Shown here: positions 1 to 8,595 of the stretch, piece after piece
How positions within the stretch are numbered: position 1 is the stretch's first letter
How the letters are laid out: each line of letters begins with the position of its first letter
NCBI GenBank assembly: GCA_031285625.1
Contig: JAITVV010000073.1
Location: 50,357-114,356 of the forward strand
Reading direction: 5' to 3'
DNA length: 64,000 nucleotides
Source of the DNA: Prevotella sp.
GTDB taxonomy: Bacteria > Bacteroidota > Bacteroidia > Bacteroidales > Dysgonomonadaceae
The notes under the pieces: model-generated
What the model saw: only the letters and a program-made list of their open reading frames with translations
The model's database searches: none
What the model was told of the DNA's origin: nothing
Position numbers and translations under genes: made by a program

Positions 1-1
1 A

Positions 2-676
2 AAGCTATTGAGGAAAGAGCATAATATTCAAAAGATTAGAGAACAGTTACGGATAAAATCTATGCAAATAGCCGAGAATGAATCAATTATTAATCAAAAC
101 GAGCAACTTATCCGTTCTTTGAATTCTCAGGTTGGCGAAAATGAAGACATCAGACAGGAGTTAGATACCCTATTAGCTGAGAACGAGAAAATAAAAGAAA
201 AAAACGGGTTGTTGCAATCAGATATTCAGTCATTTACTAATTCCATTACAGAAAAGGACAAAGAGCTAAATTTCTTTGAAGAATTGTCTTTACAAAATGC
301 CAGATTGATGGAACGTGATCAATTTCTGACAATACAACTTATTAAAAGAACTCCAATACTGAATGGTCTGGATAAAAATCCGAAGTATATAGAAGAGATA
401 CAATGGCACGAAATAATTCATACTGTAGATCAGTTGTTTGATGGCTTTTCTGTCCGTCTTCATATTGATTACCCAACACTTACAGAGGAGGATATACGCT
501 ATTGCTGTTTATTCAAACTGCGATTATCCAACTCAGTTATCTCGTCTCTGATGGGAATTTCTCCTTCCTCGGTGACAAAGCGTAAACAACGTATAAAAGA
601 AAAGATAAATCAACATTTACCGGATGACTTAACTATGGAAAAACCATTAGAAGTTTATCTCTGGAATTACAATTGA
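2..676 (+). CDS. C-terminal part of a coiled-coil/HTH regulator (5' end outside window)
   Basis: The reading frame is open to the first base, so this is the tail of a longer gene; a TTG at 8 is only the first possible start inside the window. The visible 225 residues begin with about 100 residues rich in Glu, Asn, Gln and Lys with heptad spacing, which looks like a coiled coil. The last part contains a helix-turn-helix-like stretch (LSNSVISSLMGISPSSVTKRKQ). Bacteroidota have many regulators built as TPR repeats, a membrane helix, a coiled coil and a C-terminal LuxR-like HTH, and this tail fits that plan. The TPR and membrane parts, if they exist, lie upstream. Target genes are unknown; the receptor gene at 848 is the nearest downstream candidate. 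Confidence 0.6.
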   Translation, partial: KLLRKEHNIQKIREQLRIKSMQIAENESIINQNEQLIRSLNSQVGENEDIRQELDTLLAENEKIKEKNGLLQSDIQSFTNSITEKDKELNFFEELSLQNARLMERDQFLTIQLIKRTPILNGLDKNPKYIEEIQWHEIIHTVDQLFDGFSVRLHIDYPTLTEEDIRYCCLFKLRLSNSVISSLMGISPSSVTKRKQRIKEKINQHLPDDLTMEKPLEVYLWNYN

Positions 677-796
677 AATTAAATGTCCACATAAGAAGAA
701 GATAATAAATATAAACAATTAATAAACAAATATTTACAAAACAATATTGTCCACCTTTATCCATGTAAAAGAAACGCTTTGAGTGCTTGTATAGAC

Positions 797-804
797 TAAT
801 TTTG
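797..804 (+). promoter_or_regulatory. candidate -7 element (TAATTTTG)
   Basis: TAATTTTG matches the Bacteroidota -7 consensus TAnnTTTG and lies 43 bases before the receptor ATG at 848. A TTTG at 778-781 could be the -33 element, but the 15-base spacer is shorter than the usual 19-21, so the pairing is uncertain. Confidence 0.35.
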
Positions 805-847
805 CTAATACAGATAAGCAAATATTATTCAATAAAACTATATAAGC

Positions 848-3160
848 ATGAAACAGTTTGAAACTATTTTATTTTTCTTTCTTATTATCTCTATTTATAT
901 AAATGGACAGAATGATATCTCAGGAAGAATTACAGAACAAAAGGGAAATCAACCTTTAGAATTTGCTACTATTGTACTGAATACACAAGATTCAACATTC
1001 GTTACAGGAACTACCTGCGACCAGAATGGTAAGTTTAAATTAAAAAACATTCCTTCAGGAAATTATAGCATTGTAGCTACTTTCTTAGGGTACATACCCA
1101 AAAAGGTTATGATAAACAGTCTATCGGGCTCTATCGATTTAGGGGATATCTCCCTAAATGAAGCAACAAACCTGCTGAATGAAGTTGCCGTTACGGCTTC
1201 TGCTACGACAAATAAGGTAGACAGGCTGGTGGTATTTGTCACAGACCAACAAAAAGCTCATTCCAGCGATGGCATAAATCTTCTGGCAACGATGCAACTT
1301 CCCCGTCTGTCGGTCAATTCACTGATGGGTAGCCTCTCTTTACCCGGCGAAGGAAAACTTCAACTTTGTATTAATGGAATAAAAGTAGATGAGAATGATA
1401 TTAAAGCTTTGAAACCGGACGAAGTTATCCGTATCGAATATATTGATAATCCCGGCGTTCGGTATGGAGATTCAGATGTGGTAATTAATTATATTCTGAA
1501 ACGTGCTGTTACGGGCGGGATGGTTGGAATTAACCTGATGAATGCCGTAACCTCCCTATTCGGTAATGAGCAGGTAACCTTCAAGATGAACCATAAGAAA
1601 TCTGAATTTGGTTTTATCTATACTGGCAGATTCAGAGAGATGGATAAGGTCTGGAATGACAAAATAAGCCACTTTAAATTTCAGGATAAAGGAGAATTAA
1701 TACGCTTTGATGATGGAGTCCCTGGAAAGTGGAAAGAGAATGCACATCATTTTACTTTAAACTATAATTTTCTGGATGAAAAGAATTACTTCAATGCTAC
1801 ATTCAGACATGGTATAACAGATATGGACAAAATGACTTATACTAATCAGCATACATCACTAGATCCTTCGAGGATCACATCAGTACATCAGGGTGCCAAT
1901 ACCTTACAGCATCTTCCTTCAATAGATTTATATTATTCGCATTCGTTTGGCAATAAACAAACCTTAATTCTGAATGGAGTAGGTACCTATATTAATTCCG
2001 ATATCAATCAGATATATGAAGAAACAAAAGATGGAAATTTAATTACAGATATCATATCTGATGTAGAAGGAAAGAAATATTCGATAATAGGTGAAGGTAT
2101 TTATGAAAAAACATTCGAAAATAATAATCGCTTTACGGCAGGGATAAAACATACACAAGCATTTGCTAACAACAGATATGAAGGTACTGTAAACAGCTTA
2201 TCCAAGATGGATCAGAGTGAGAGCTATGCATATATTGAATATACAGGAAGAAAGAATAAACTTAGCTATATGGGAGGTGTCGGTGTATCACGTTCATGGA
2301 CAAAACAGCAAGGAGAGAAATCCCACACAGATTATATATTCAGGCCCAAGATAACTCTTCAATATAACTTTAAACCTGAACTGTTCTTAAGATTAAAGGG
2401 TGAAATATACAATACCACCCCTTCATTAGCTAACCTCAGTGCAGTTGATCAGTATATCGATACCTTACGTGTTACAAGAGGAAATCCAAATCTCAAAACA
2501 ACGATGAATTATCGTGCAGGACTAACATTCAGCTGGGAGAAAAGCTTGTTTGGAATATACTATGATGCCTCATACCTATACACTCCGGACGCTATTATAG
2601 AAGAAATATTCAGGGAGGGAGATTTTTTCATTAATACCTATGATAATCAGGAAAGCTGGCAAAAACTGAATAATGAATTAACTCTAAAACTAAAACCGGT
2701 AAAAAACATGCTTATGTTGTCTCTAACAGGTGGTGTAAATCGCTATTGGAGCCGGGGGAACAACTACAATCATAATCATACCAATTATTATTACCGTGCA
2801 TCAATAACATTTATGTATAAAAAATTTATGGCATACTTCTCTGCAAACAATGCTTACAATAACCTGTGGGGAGAGACCCTTTCAGGCGGAGAAACCGTCC
2901 AACAATCAGGTATAATGTATAATCATGGAAAATTCGCAATAGGAGCCGGAATAATGTCTCCTTTTTCCGGAAAATACAAGCGTGAAACCGAAAACTTTAA
3001 TATTTATTCACCATATAAGTCCAATGCTTATATAAATAATCTTTCCCGTATGATAATGATAACATTCTCATGGAATTTCGATTTCGGACGTAAGGCTAAA
3101 AGTGGAAACAAACGAATTAATAATTCGGATAGTGATACGGGTATTATGCATATGAATTAG
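848..3160 (+). CDS. outer-membrane beta-barrel receptor with CarboxypepD-regulatory-like N-domain
   Basis: The protein has 770 residues. It starts with a signal peptide ending near NGQ (residue 21). A carboxypeptidase-regulatory-like beta-sandwich follows (about residues 24-105, with ISGRITEQKG and SGNYSIVATFLGY). A plug-like segment comes next (about 110-220, LNEVAVTASATTNKVDRLVV), and the rest is a long series of aromatic-rich amphipathic strands. The C-terminus after the last strand (ITFSWNFDFGR) is a short polar tail. This plan matches the TonB-dependent-receptor-like beta-barrel proteins of Bacteroidota that lack a SusD partner. The sequence does not indicate a substrate; iron chelates, peptides or sugars are all possible. 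No SusD gene is adjacent. It stands alone between a regulator tail and a hairpin at 3168. Confidence 0.75.
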   Translation: MKQFETILFFFLIISIYINGQNDISGRITEQKGNQPLEFATIVLNTQDSTFVTGTTCDQNGKFKLKNIPSGNYSIVATFLGYIPKKVMINSLSGSIDLGDISLNEATNLLNEVAVTASATTNKVDRLVVFVTDQQKAHSSDGINLLATMQLPRLSVNSLMGSLSLPGEGKLQLCINGIKVDENDIKALKPDEVIRIEYIDNPGVRYGDSDVVINYILKRAVTGGMVGINLMNAVTSLFGNEQVTFKMNHKKSEFGFIYTGRFREMDKVWNDKISHFKFQDKGELIRFDDGVPGKWKENAHHFTLNYNFLDEKNYFNATFRHGITDMDKMTYTNQHTSLDPSRITSVHQGANTLQHLPSIDLYYSHSFGNKQTLILNGVGTYINSDINQIYEETKDGNLITDIISDVEGKKYSIIGEGIYEKTFENNNRFTAGIKHTQAFANNRYEGTVNSLSKMDQSESYAYIEYTGRKNKLSYMGGVGVSRSWTKQQGEKSHTDYIFRPKITLQYNFKPELFLRLKGEIYNTTPSLANLSAVDQYIDTLRVTRGNPNLKTTMNYRAGLTFSWEKSLFGIYYDASYLYTPDAIIEEIFREGDFFINTYDNQESWQKLNNELTLKLKPVKNMLMLSLTGGVNRYWSRGNNYNHNHTNYYYRASITFMYKKFMAYFSANNAYNNLWGETLSGGETVQQSGIMYNHGKFAIGAGIMSPFSGKYKRETENFNIYSPYKSNAYINNLSRMIMITFSWNFDFGRKAKSGNKRINNSDSDTGIMHMN

Positions 3161-3167
3161 AATATCG

Positions 3168-3229
3168 GGACAAGTCAGGGATACTAAACAAGTTTCATGC
3201 GATTATATTTGATTATTCCCTGACTGTCC
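3168..3229 (+). terminator. hairpin after the receptor gene, possible terminator
   Basis: GGACAAGTCAGGGA (3168-3181) pairs with TCCCTGACTGTCC (3217-3229) except for one bulged base, around a loop of 35 bases. It begins 7 bases after the receptor stop codon. The following sequence (TTGATTATATAAATC) is only moderately T-rich, so it may be a terminator or an mRNA 3'-end stabiliser. Confidence 0.4.
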
Positions 3230-3378
3230 TTGATTATATAAATCCTCCAGTTGCTTATGAGATACCCAGATTTTTTTCAAAACGAAACTCTTAAATAAAA
3301 AATACCCTGATCATATAGATTTGGGACATTTTTATAAATCAACCATTCGTATAGTTGCGAACTATAAATATTAATCAT

Positions 3379-3465
3379 ATGTCAAAGAAAGAACTTACAG
3401 CTGAGCAGGAGCAACTAGCGCGCTTCGCCAAAGCATTAGGGCATCCTATTCGTATAAAGTATTAG
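3379..3465 (+). pseudogene. truncated ArsR-family regulator remnant
   Basis: ATG at 3379 opens a 28-codon frame ending in TAG at 3465. It reads MSKKELTAEQEQLARFAKAL followed by GHPIRIKY. The segment FAKALGHPIRI is the classical opening of ArsR/SmtB winged-helix regulators, where full-length members continue with the recognition helix and reach about 100 residues. Here the frame stops a few residues after the homologous start and no remaining part is found in the window. The break lies next to the stop of the convergent phosphatase gene at 3471, which suggests that a deletion or replacement removed the rest. A TAGATTTG at 3316-3323 resembles a -7 element, so it may still be transcribed. It could be a functionless relic or a very small peptide gene; a relic is much more likely. 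Confidence 0.7.
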
Positions 3466-3470
3466 GATAA

Positions 3471-4526
3471 TTAATACAAATATTTTTGTTTCATTTTTTG
3501 TATATCAACATATAGAACCTTCGTTAGATAATTTTCTATTGAACCATGATCCTCTTTTATACGGTCTAAGCCAGCTTGTAAAAATTCAGTTTTCACTTCA
3601 AATAAAGACTTTAACGCAGGGCTTTCATCCTTACACTTAGCATATTTATCAGCCAGATAAATATTAGATAATAGATAATCGTTCAATATTGTTCTTTCAT
3701 CAACGCCCAGAGCTGATAAAATAAGAGCAGCGGCCATACCGGTCCTGTCTTTTCCGGCAGAACAATGAAACATTAAAGGCGTATCCGTATCATTTTGTAA
3801 TAATTGAAAGAGATTTCTATATTGCTGGACACAAGCAGAATCTGTAACCAAAAGTATATTCATTCCTATCATAAGAGTATCTGCTTGATTTGCTGTAAGC
3901 TTAGCCAGATCATCCAGAGAAGATGCTGCTGCCATCAGATTGCCGGGACTAATGGAATAAGAATAATTTGTTTTTACTGATGATGGATTTTTATCCGGAG
4001 CCTGGCTCATCTCTTCTTTAGATCTGAAATCAACTATAGATATTAAAGGTATGGAAGCGAGGTAATCAAGATCAGCTTCTGTAAGATTATGTAAATCATC
4101 AGAACGGAATATCTTTCCCCATTTTACATATTTGTTATCCGATGTCTTATAGCCACCTAAATCTCTAAAGTTATAACCGCCTGTCATAGGCAAATGCTGT
4201 TCGGATAGTATGGCAGTACCTCTTTGTGACACCAATTCGAAGTAACTCCTTACAGAATCGGATATATCTAAAGGGAAAGTACCGGGTTCAGAGCCTGAAG
4301 CAATTGGCCTTGAGAAATCAATGTTATCAACAGAGGAGCCTTCGTAAAGCGCCCACTCTCCTTTTATTTGAATTTGTAAAGAAGCAACCTTACTTGTCTT
4401 ATCTCTTATAATTTTAGCGTCTTTTGATATATCTTCTCCAGTATACCCCGCTTTTAAATTACTTTGTTTTCCACACGATACCAGAAATACAGTTGCTACA
4501 GTCATATATATAAATATTTTATTCAT
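3471..4526 (-). CDS. secreted tyrosine-protein phosphatase lipoprotein
   Basis: The protein has 351 residues. A lipoprotein signal peptide ends at Cys18 (FLVSC). About 100 residues of beta-rich sequence of unknown role follow. The catalytic domain runs from about residue 115 to the end. It contains NFRDLGGY, a general feature of the MptpB/SIW14-like tyrosine phosphatase group, and the P-loop HCSAGKDRTG with nucleophile Cys255 and Arg261 (CX5R). The Lys inside the P-loop is typical of phosphatases that also act on phosphoinositides or multiply phosphorylated substrates. Lipidation places it in the periplasm or at the outer membrane, so its substrate is extracytoplasmic and unknown. It is a single gene, tail to tail with the ArsR remnant. 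Confidence 0.85.
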   Translation of the reverse strand: MNKIFIYMTVATVFLVSCGKQSNLKAGYTGEDISKDAKIIRDKTSKVASLQIQIKGEWALYEGSSVDNIDFSRPIASGSEPGTFPLDISDSVRSYFELVSQRGTAILSEQHLPMTGGYNFRDLGGYKTSDNKYVKWGKIFRSDDLHNLTEADLDYLASIPLISIVDFRSKEEMSQAPDKNPSSVKTNYSYSISPGNLMAAASSLDDLAKLTANQADTLMIGMNILLVTDSACVQQYRNLFQLLQNDTDTPLMFHCSAGKDRTGMAAALILSALGVDERTILNDYLLSNIYLADKYAKCKDESPALKSLFEVKTEFLQAGLDRIKEDHGSIENYLTKVLYVDIQKMKQKYLY

Positions 4527-4745
4527 CTTATCTTCGGTCTAATAATCTTCGCAAGTTAGTTAAAAAATAAGTATCTGGGAATAAGAAAAAATTAATTAAA
4601 CATAAGAAATCCTTTTATCTATAAGAAACAAATAAAATAAGACACCTCTCATCCAATGTAATGGAATGTTAAAAATCCATTCGGAATTAAACCCCCAATC
4701 AATATTTCTATCTAAGAATTATAAAACGTTTAAAACATAGAGGTT

Positions 4746-5540
4746 ATGAAAAGATTATTATTATCATTAGCAATATTAGCATGTATATCCTTTACAGCAT
4801 CAATAAATGCGCAAGAAGGTAGAAGAGGAGGCAAGCGAGGCTTTACCCTACCCCAAGAGTTGAATTTGACTGCAGACCAACAACAGAAGGTAGAATCTGT
4901 AAATACCGATTTCAAAGCAAAGATGACTGAATTGAGAAGTAAATCAGATCTTTCAAGAGAAGACAGACGTTCTAAAATGAAAGAATTAAGAAAAGAGCAC
5001 CGTGACGCCATTAACAATATACTTACTCCCGAACAGCAAACTAAGCTAAAGGAGTTGCAAAGCCAAAGGGAAAAAGAAATGAGTATGCGTAATAAGAAAC
5101 ATGGCAAACAAATGAATAAACAAGGCAACTCTATGAAGGATCTTAACCTTACAGATAAACAAAAACAGGAAATAAAGACTATAAATGAAGACTATAGAGC
5201 TAAAACCAAAGAGCTTGCACAAAAACACCGAGAAACATTAAACAGCATCTATACTCCGGAACAACAGGCAAAATTGAAAGATATGCGGAAAGACAATACA
5301 AACCGTAGATTCGCCAATAATGAACGAAGAATAAAACTTGATGATGCCAGTGCTGCTAAATTGAAATCACTTAAAGAAAATTATGATAAAGAAAAAAAAG
5401 CTATTGAATTAAGTCGCATAGCTCCGGATGCACAAAAACAGAAGTTATCTGATTTGCGGGAGAACTTCAGAAAGGAAAAACACCAGATAATGAATGAAGC
5501 ACGCAAAACAAATAAAACAAAAGAAAATAAACCGGCTTAA
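4746..5540 (+). CDS. LTxxQ-repeat (Spy/CpxP-like) periplasmic protein
   Basis: The protein has 264 residues, with a signal peptide cleaved near INAQ (residue 23). The mature part is highly charged and helical. It holds two clear repeats of the Spy/CpxP type, each with a LNLT(A/D)xQxQ opening and a TPEQQxKLK closing: about residues 38-100 and 130-180. A third, degenerate copy follows (about 195-255). Spy and CpxP are periplasmic chaperones and stress sensors that cradle unfolded proteins; each normally has one such pair of motifs, so this is a longer, multi-unit version. No two-component system adjoins it. A perfect hairpin with a T-tract follows, so it is probably transcribed alone. Confidence 0.75.
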   Translation: MKRLLLSLAILACISFTASINAQEGRRGGKRGFTLPQELNLTADQQQKVESVNTDFKAKMTELRSKSDLSREDRRSKMKELRKEHRDAINNILTPEQQTKLKELQSQREKEMSMRNKKHGKQMNKQGNSMKDLNLTDKQKQEIKTINEDYRAKTKELAQKHRETLNSIYTPEQQAKLKDMRKDNTNRRFANNERRIKLDDASAAKLKSLKENYDKEKKAIELSRIAPDAQKQKLSDLRENFRKEKHQIMNEARKTNKTKENKPA

Positions 5541-5566
5541 CACGTCTACATAAATTTCGGTGAAGG

Positions 5567-5599
5567 ACTATCAAAATACTTTGATAGTCTTTCTTTTTT
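5567..5599 (+). terminator. rho-independent terminator
   Basis: GACTATCAA (5567-5575) pairs perfectly with TTGATAGTC (5581-5589) around a 5-base loop, and the T-rich run TTTCTTTTTT follows at once. It lies 26 bases after the stop of the LTxxQ gene. Confidence 0.85.
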
Positions 5600-5625
5600 A
5601 CAAGACCCGTTCCATCATTTTTTGC

Positions 5626-5633
5626 TACTTTTG
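5626..5633 (+). promoter_or_regulatory. -7 element (TACTTTTG) of the nuclease gene
   Basis: TACTTTTG matches TAnnTTTG exactly and lies 30 bases before the ATG at 5664. Because a start at the in-frame TTG at 5622 would place the start codon upstream of the -7 box, this element also supports 5664 as the true start. No convincing -33 box is seen. Confidence 0.5.
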
Positions 5634-5663
5634 TACTTTTCAACCAATTATTATAATCGTCAG

Positions 5664-8552
5664 ATGATTCCTTTCCTGCAGAATGTAGCCCAGGCATACT
5701 ATAAAGCTTACGGACAAAAGATAAGCCGCTATACCTTTGTATTCCCTAACCGCAGGGCGGGACTATTCTTCCAATATTATATATCACAAATAGCAGGGAA
5801 ACCTATTTTCTCGCCTGAGATATTAACGATAAGTGACCTTTTCCAAAATCTTAGTGTATATAAAAAGGCAGACAGGATAGAGATGCTTTTTATGTTATAT
5901 GATATCTATAAGCAGATAAGCGGGTCTGCCGAGACATTTGACGAATTCCTCTATTGGGGAGAAATGCTACTCAACGATTTTGACGATGTAGATAAATATA
6001 TAGTTGATGCGCAGCAGCTTTTTCGTAATATACATGACCTGAAAGAAATTGATGCAGGCTTTGATTATTTAAGTGAAAGTCAGATAGAAGCAATTCGTCG
6101 CTTCTGGTCTAACTTTCTGCCAGTAGGAGAAAACGATAAGAAGAAAGACTTTCTGGAAATGTGGGAAGTCCTTTTCCAGCTATATACACAACTACACAAA
6201 CAGTTACAAAAAAAAGGTCTGGCATATGAAGGTATGATCTTCCGTGATGTCATAGAAAGAGTTTCAAAAGATATAGACTATGATCTACCCTTTGAGAAAA
6301 TTGTCTTTATAGGACTAAACGGACATAGTAAATCTGAAGAAACACTCCTTCGCTATCTGCAAAAAAGAGGAATAGCTGATTTTTACTGGGACTATTCATC
6401 TCCATTAGTACGTGATCCCCAAAATAAAGCATCATTCTTTATGGATAGAAACAAGATGCTCTTCCCATCACAATTGACATTGCAGGCAGAGGAACTAAAT
6501 ATGGAACTTCCAATAGTAGAGGCAATTGGGATACCATCTGCTATAGGGCAGGCAAAATATGTACATACAATCATAAAATCATTACTAAAGGATAAACACA
6601 TCACTCCCGATAAGGCTATGAGTACGGCATTGGTCTTACCCGACGAAAATCTATTGTTACCGACATTATATTCTATCCCTGAAGAAATTAATAAGATCAA
6701 TATAACAATGGGATATAATTTAAATAATAGTTCCATCTCAGGATTGATGGAACATATATTTGAATTACAGCGAAGTATACGTAAATCTGAGAATTATTTC
6801 GGATTCTATTATAAACCTGTATTAGCTATACTCAACCACAGATATATAACTAATATAGCTCATGATGAAGCTAAGCAGTTAAGACAAGATATTCTTCAAT
6901 ATAATAAAGTCATAGTATCGGCTAATGATTTACAAACCCATCCCCTACTCTACCTTATATTCAAATCATTAACAGGCTGGACAGATATTCCTGATTATCT
7001 GAGAAAAATACTGTCAACTTTAAAAATCTCATTATCAGTAAAAGGAAGTGAAGATAAAGATAATGAGGATATAAATGCCCGATCGATAGATATAGAGGGG
7101 GAATTCATTGTGGAGTACTACAAGACTGTAAATAAAATGGATGAAGCATTAAAAAATGTTTCTCCCGAAATGTCTATAGAAACATATTTCAAGTTATTGA
7201 AAAAGCTCATAGTGGGGATAAGCGTTCCGTTTACAGGCGAACCCCTTTCGGGCCTGCAAATAATGGGGGTACTCGAAACCCGTGCTCTTGACTTCGACAA
7301 TCTGATTATCCTTTCTATGAATGAGGGAATATTCCCGCTAAAGAAGGCAGCCAGTTCGTTCATCCCTTATAATTTGCGTAAAGGCTTTGATCTCCCGACA
7401 TATGAACATCAGGATAGTATTTTTGCTTACCATTTCTACCGGATGATAAACCGTGCAAAACATATCTATCTACTCTATGACACACGTACTGAAGGCTTGC
7501 AAACAGGGGAGGTTAGTCGCTATTTCAGTCAGTTGAAACACCTGTATAACAATTCATTTGATATTCGGGAAAAACTGACTACATATAAAGTTTCAGCGAC
7601 GAAAAGTGTTGATATCTCGGTTAGGAAAACCCCACAGATAATGGAAAAGATGAATGTATTCCTGCAAGGTGGCGACAAGCGATTATCAGCCAGTGCAATC
7701 AATACATATCTGAATTGTCCCCTGCAATTCTATTTCTCAGTAGTAGAGAATATGGCTGAAGAAGATGAAATAGCGGAAACGGTAGAAGCCAGTATGTTCG
7801 GTACGATTTTCCACTCTATAATGGAATGGCTGTATGAACCCTTCAAAGGGAAAATGATAACAGCAGACTTGTTGCATAAGTTAAGAGCGGATGATAATCT
7901 TTTAACCGAAAAGATAGAACGGTCATTTGCCGAGAATTATTTTCAAAGTGAAAAGATCAGGAAGCTGACAGGACAAAACTTCCTGACAGGAGAAGTACTG
8001 CGTAAATATATAAAACAAGTATTAACCACGGATGCAAAGCTAACACCATTTATATACCTGGACTCCGAAGAGAGAATAAAAGTAGACTATCCACTCCCTT
8101 CCGGAAAAGTAGTATCACTTAAAGGTATTATTGACCGTGTGGACGAAGTAAAAGGACATACACGCATTATAGACTATAAGACAGGAAAAGGTATATTGCG
8201 GTACAGGGAGATGAAGGATTTGTTTGATAAAGAACTCAAAGACAGACCTAAAGCTGTTATGCAGGTATTTATGTACTCACACCTTTATCTGATAGAATAC
8301 CCCGATAATATACTTGAACCAGGCATATACTATCTGCGTAACCTATTCGATCCGAAATTTGAACCGGGAGTTATTCATAAATCAGGAAGAAGTGAATACC
8401 CAATAAAGGATTTCGCCGAATACAGAACCGAATTTAAAGAGAATTTCGATTCATGCCTTGAGGAAATATTCGACCCTAATGTACCTTTCTCCCAAACTCC
8501 AACAGGAGAAGCATGCAGATGGTGCATATTTACCAATATATGTAAGAAATAA
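5664..8552 (+). CDS. PD-(D/E)XK nuclease, AddB/RexB-like
   Basis: The protein has 962 residues from ATG 5664 (MIPFLQNVAQAYY). The N-terminal two thirds resemble the inactivated helicase part of AddB-type exonuclease subunits, including GIPSAIGQAKYV and MGYNLNNSSISGL. The C-terminal nuclease domain shows GIIDRVDE with Asp824, and IIDYKTGK with Asp837 and Lys839, which is the PD-(D/E)XK core. Four cysteines, C685 and C951-x2-C954-x5-C960, match the iron-sulfur staple known from AddB nucleases. It should act with an AddA/UvrD-like helicase in double-strand-break end resection; that partner is not in the window. A shared hairpin at the stop codon separates it from the convergent gene. Confidence 0.85.
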   Translation: MIPFLQNVAQAYYKAYGQKISRYTFVFPNRRAGLFFQYYISQIAGKPIFSPEILTISDLFQNLSVYKKADRIEMLFMLYDIYKQISGSAETFDEFLYWGEMLLNDFDDVDKYIVDAQQLFRNIHDLKEIDAGFDYLSESQIEAIRRFWSNFLPVGENDKKKDFLEMWEVLFQLYTQLHKQLQKKGLAYEGMIFRDVIERVSKDIDYDLPFEKIVFIGLNGHSKSEETLLRYLQKRGIADFYWDYSSPLVRDPQNKASFFMDRNKMLFPSQLTLQAEELNMELPIVEAIGIPSAIGQAKYVHTIIKSLLKDKHITPDKAMSTALVLPDENLLLPTLYSIPEEINKINITMGYNLNNSSISGLMEHIFELQRSIRKSENYFGFYYKPVLAILNHRYITNIAHDEAKQLRQDILQYNKVIVSANDLQTHPLLYLIFKSLTGWTDIPDYLRKILSTLKISLSVKGSEDKDNEDINARSIDIEGEFIVEYYKTVNKMDEALKNVSPEMSIETYFKLLKKLIVGISVPFTGEPLSGLQIMGVLETRALDFDNLIILSMNEGIFPLKKAASSFIPYNLRKGFDLPTYEHQDSIFAYHFYRMINRAKHIYLLYDTRTEGLQTGEVSRYFSQLKHLYNNSFDIREKLTTYKVSATKSVDISVRKTPQIMEKMNVFLQGGDKRLSASAINTYLNCPLQFYFSVVENMAEEDEIAETVEASMFGTIFHSIMEWLYEPFKGKMITADLLHKLRADDNLLTEKIERSFAENYFQSEKIRKLTGQNFLTGEVLRKYIKQVLTTDAKLTPFIYLDSEERIKVDYPLPSGKVVSLKGIIDRVDEVKGHTRIIDYKTGKGILRYREMKDLFDKELKDRPKAVMQVFMYSHLYLIEYPDNILEPGIYYLRNLFDPKFEPGVIHKSGRSEYPIKDFAEYRTEFKENFDSCLEEIFDPNVPFSQTPTGEACRWCIFTNICKK

Positions 8553-8576
8553 AAGCCATTGAAAATCAATGGCTTT
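8552..8576. terminator. bidirectional terminator between convergent genes
   Basis: AAAGCCATTGA (8552-8562) pairs perfectly with TCAATGGCTTT (8566-8576) around a 3-base loop. It lies between the nuclease stop at 8552 and the convergent stop at 8596. The A-run on one side and T-run on the other make it usable from both strands. Confidence 0.8.
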
Positions 8577-8595
8577 ATATACATTAACTATCAGG

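Noticed and set aside
5622-5663. Upstream TTG start for the AddB-like nuclease
   Set aside because: The start codon would lie before the -7 box TACTTTTG, and the protein family starts at MIPFLQNVA.
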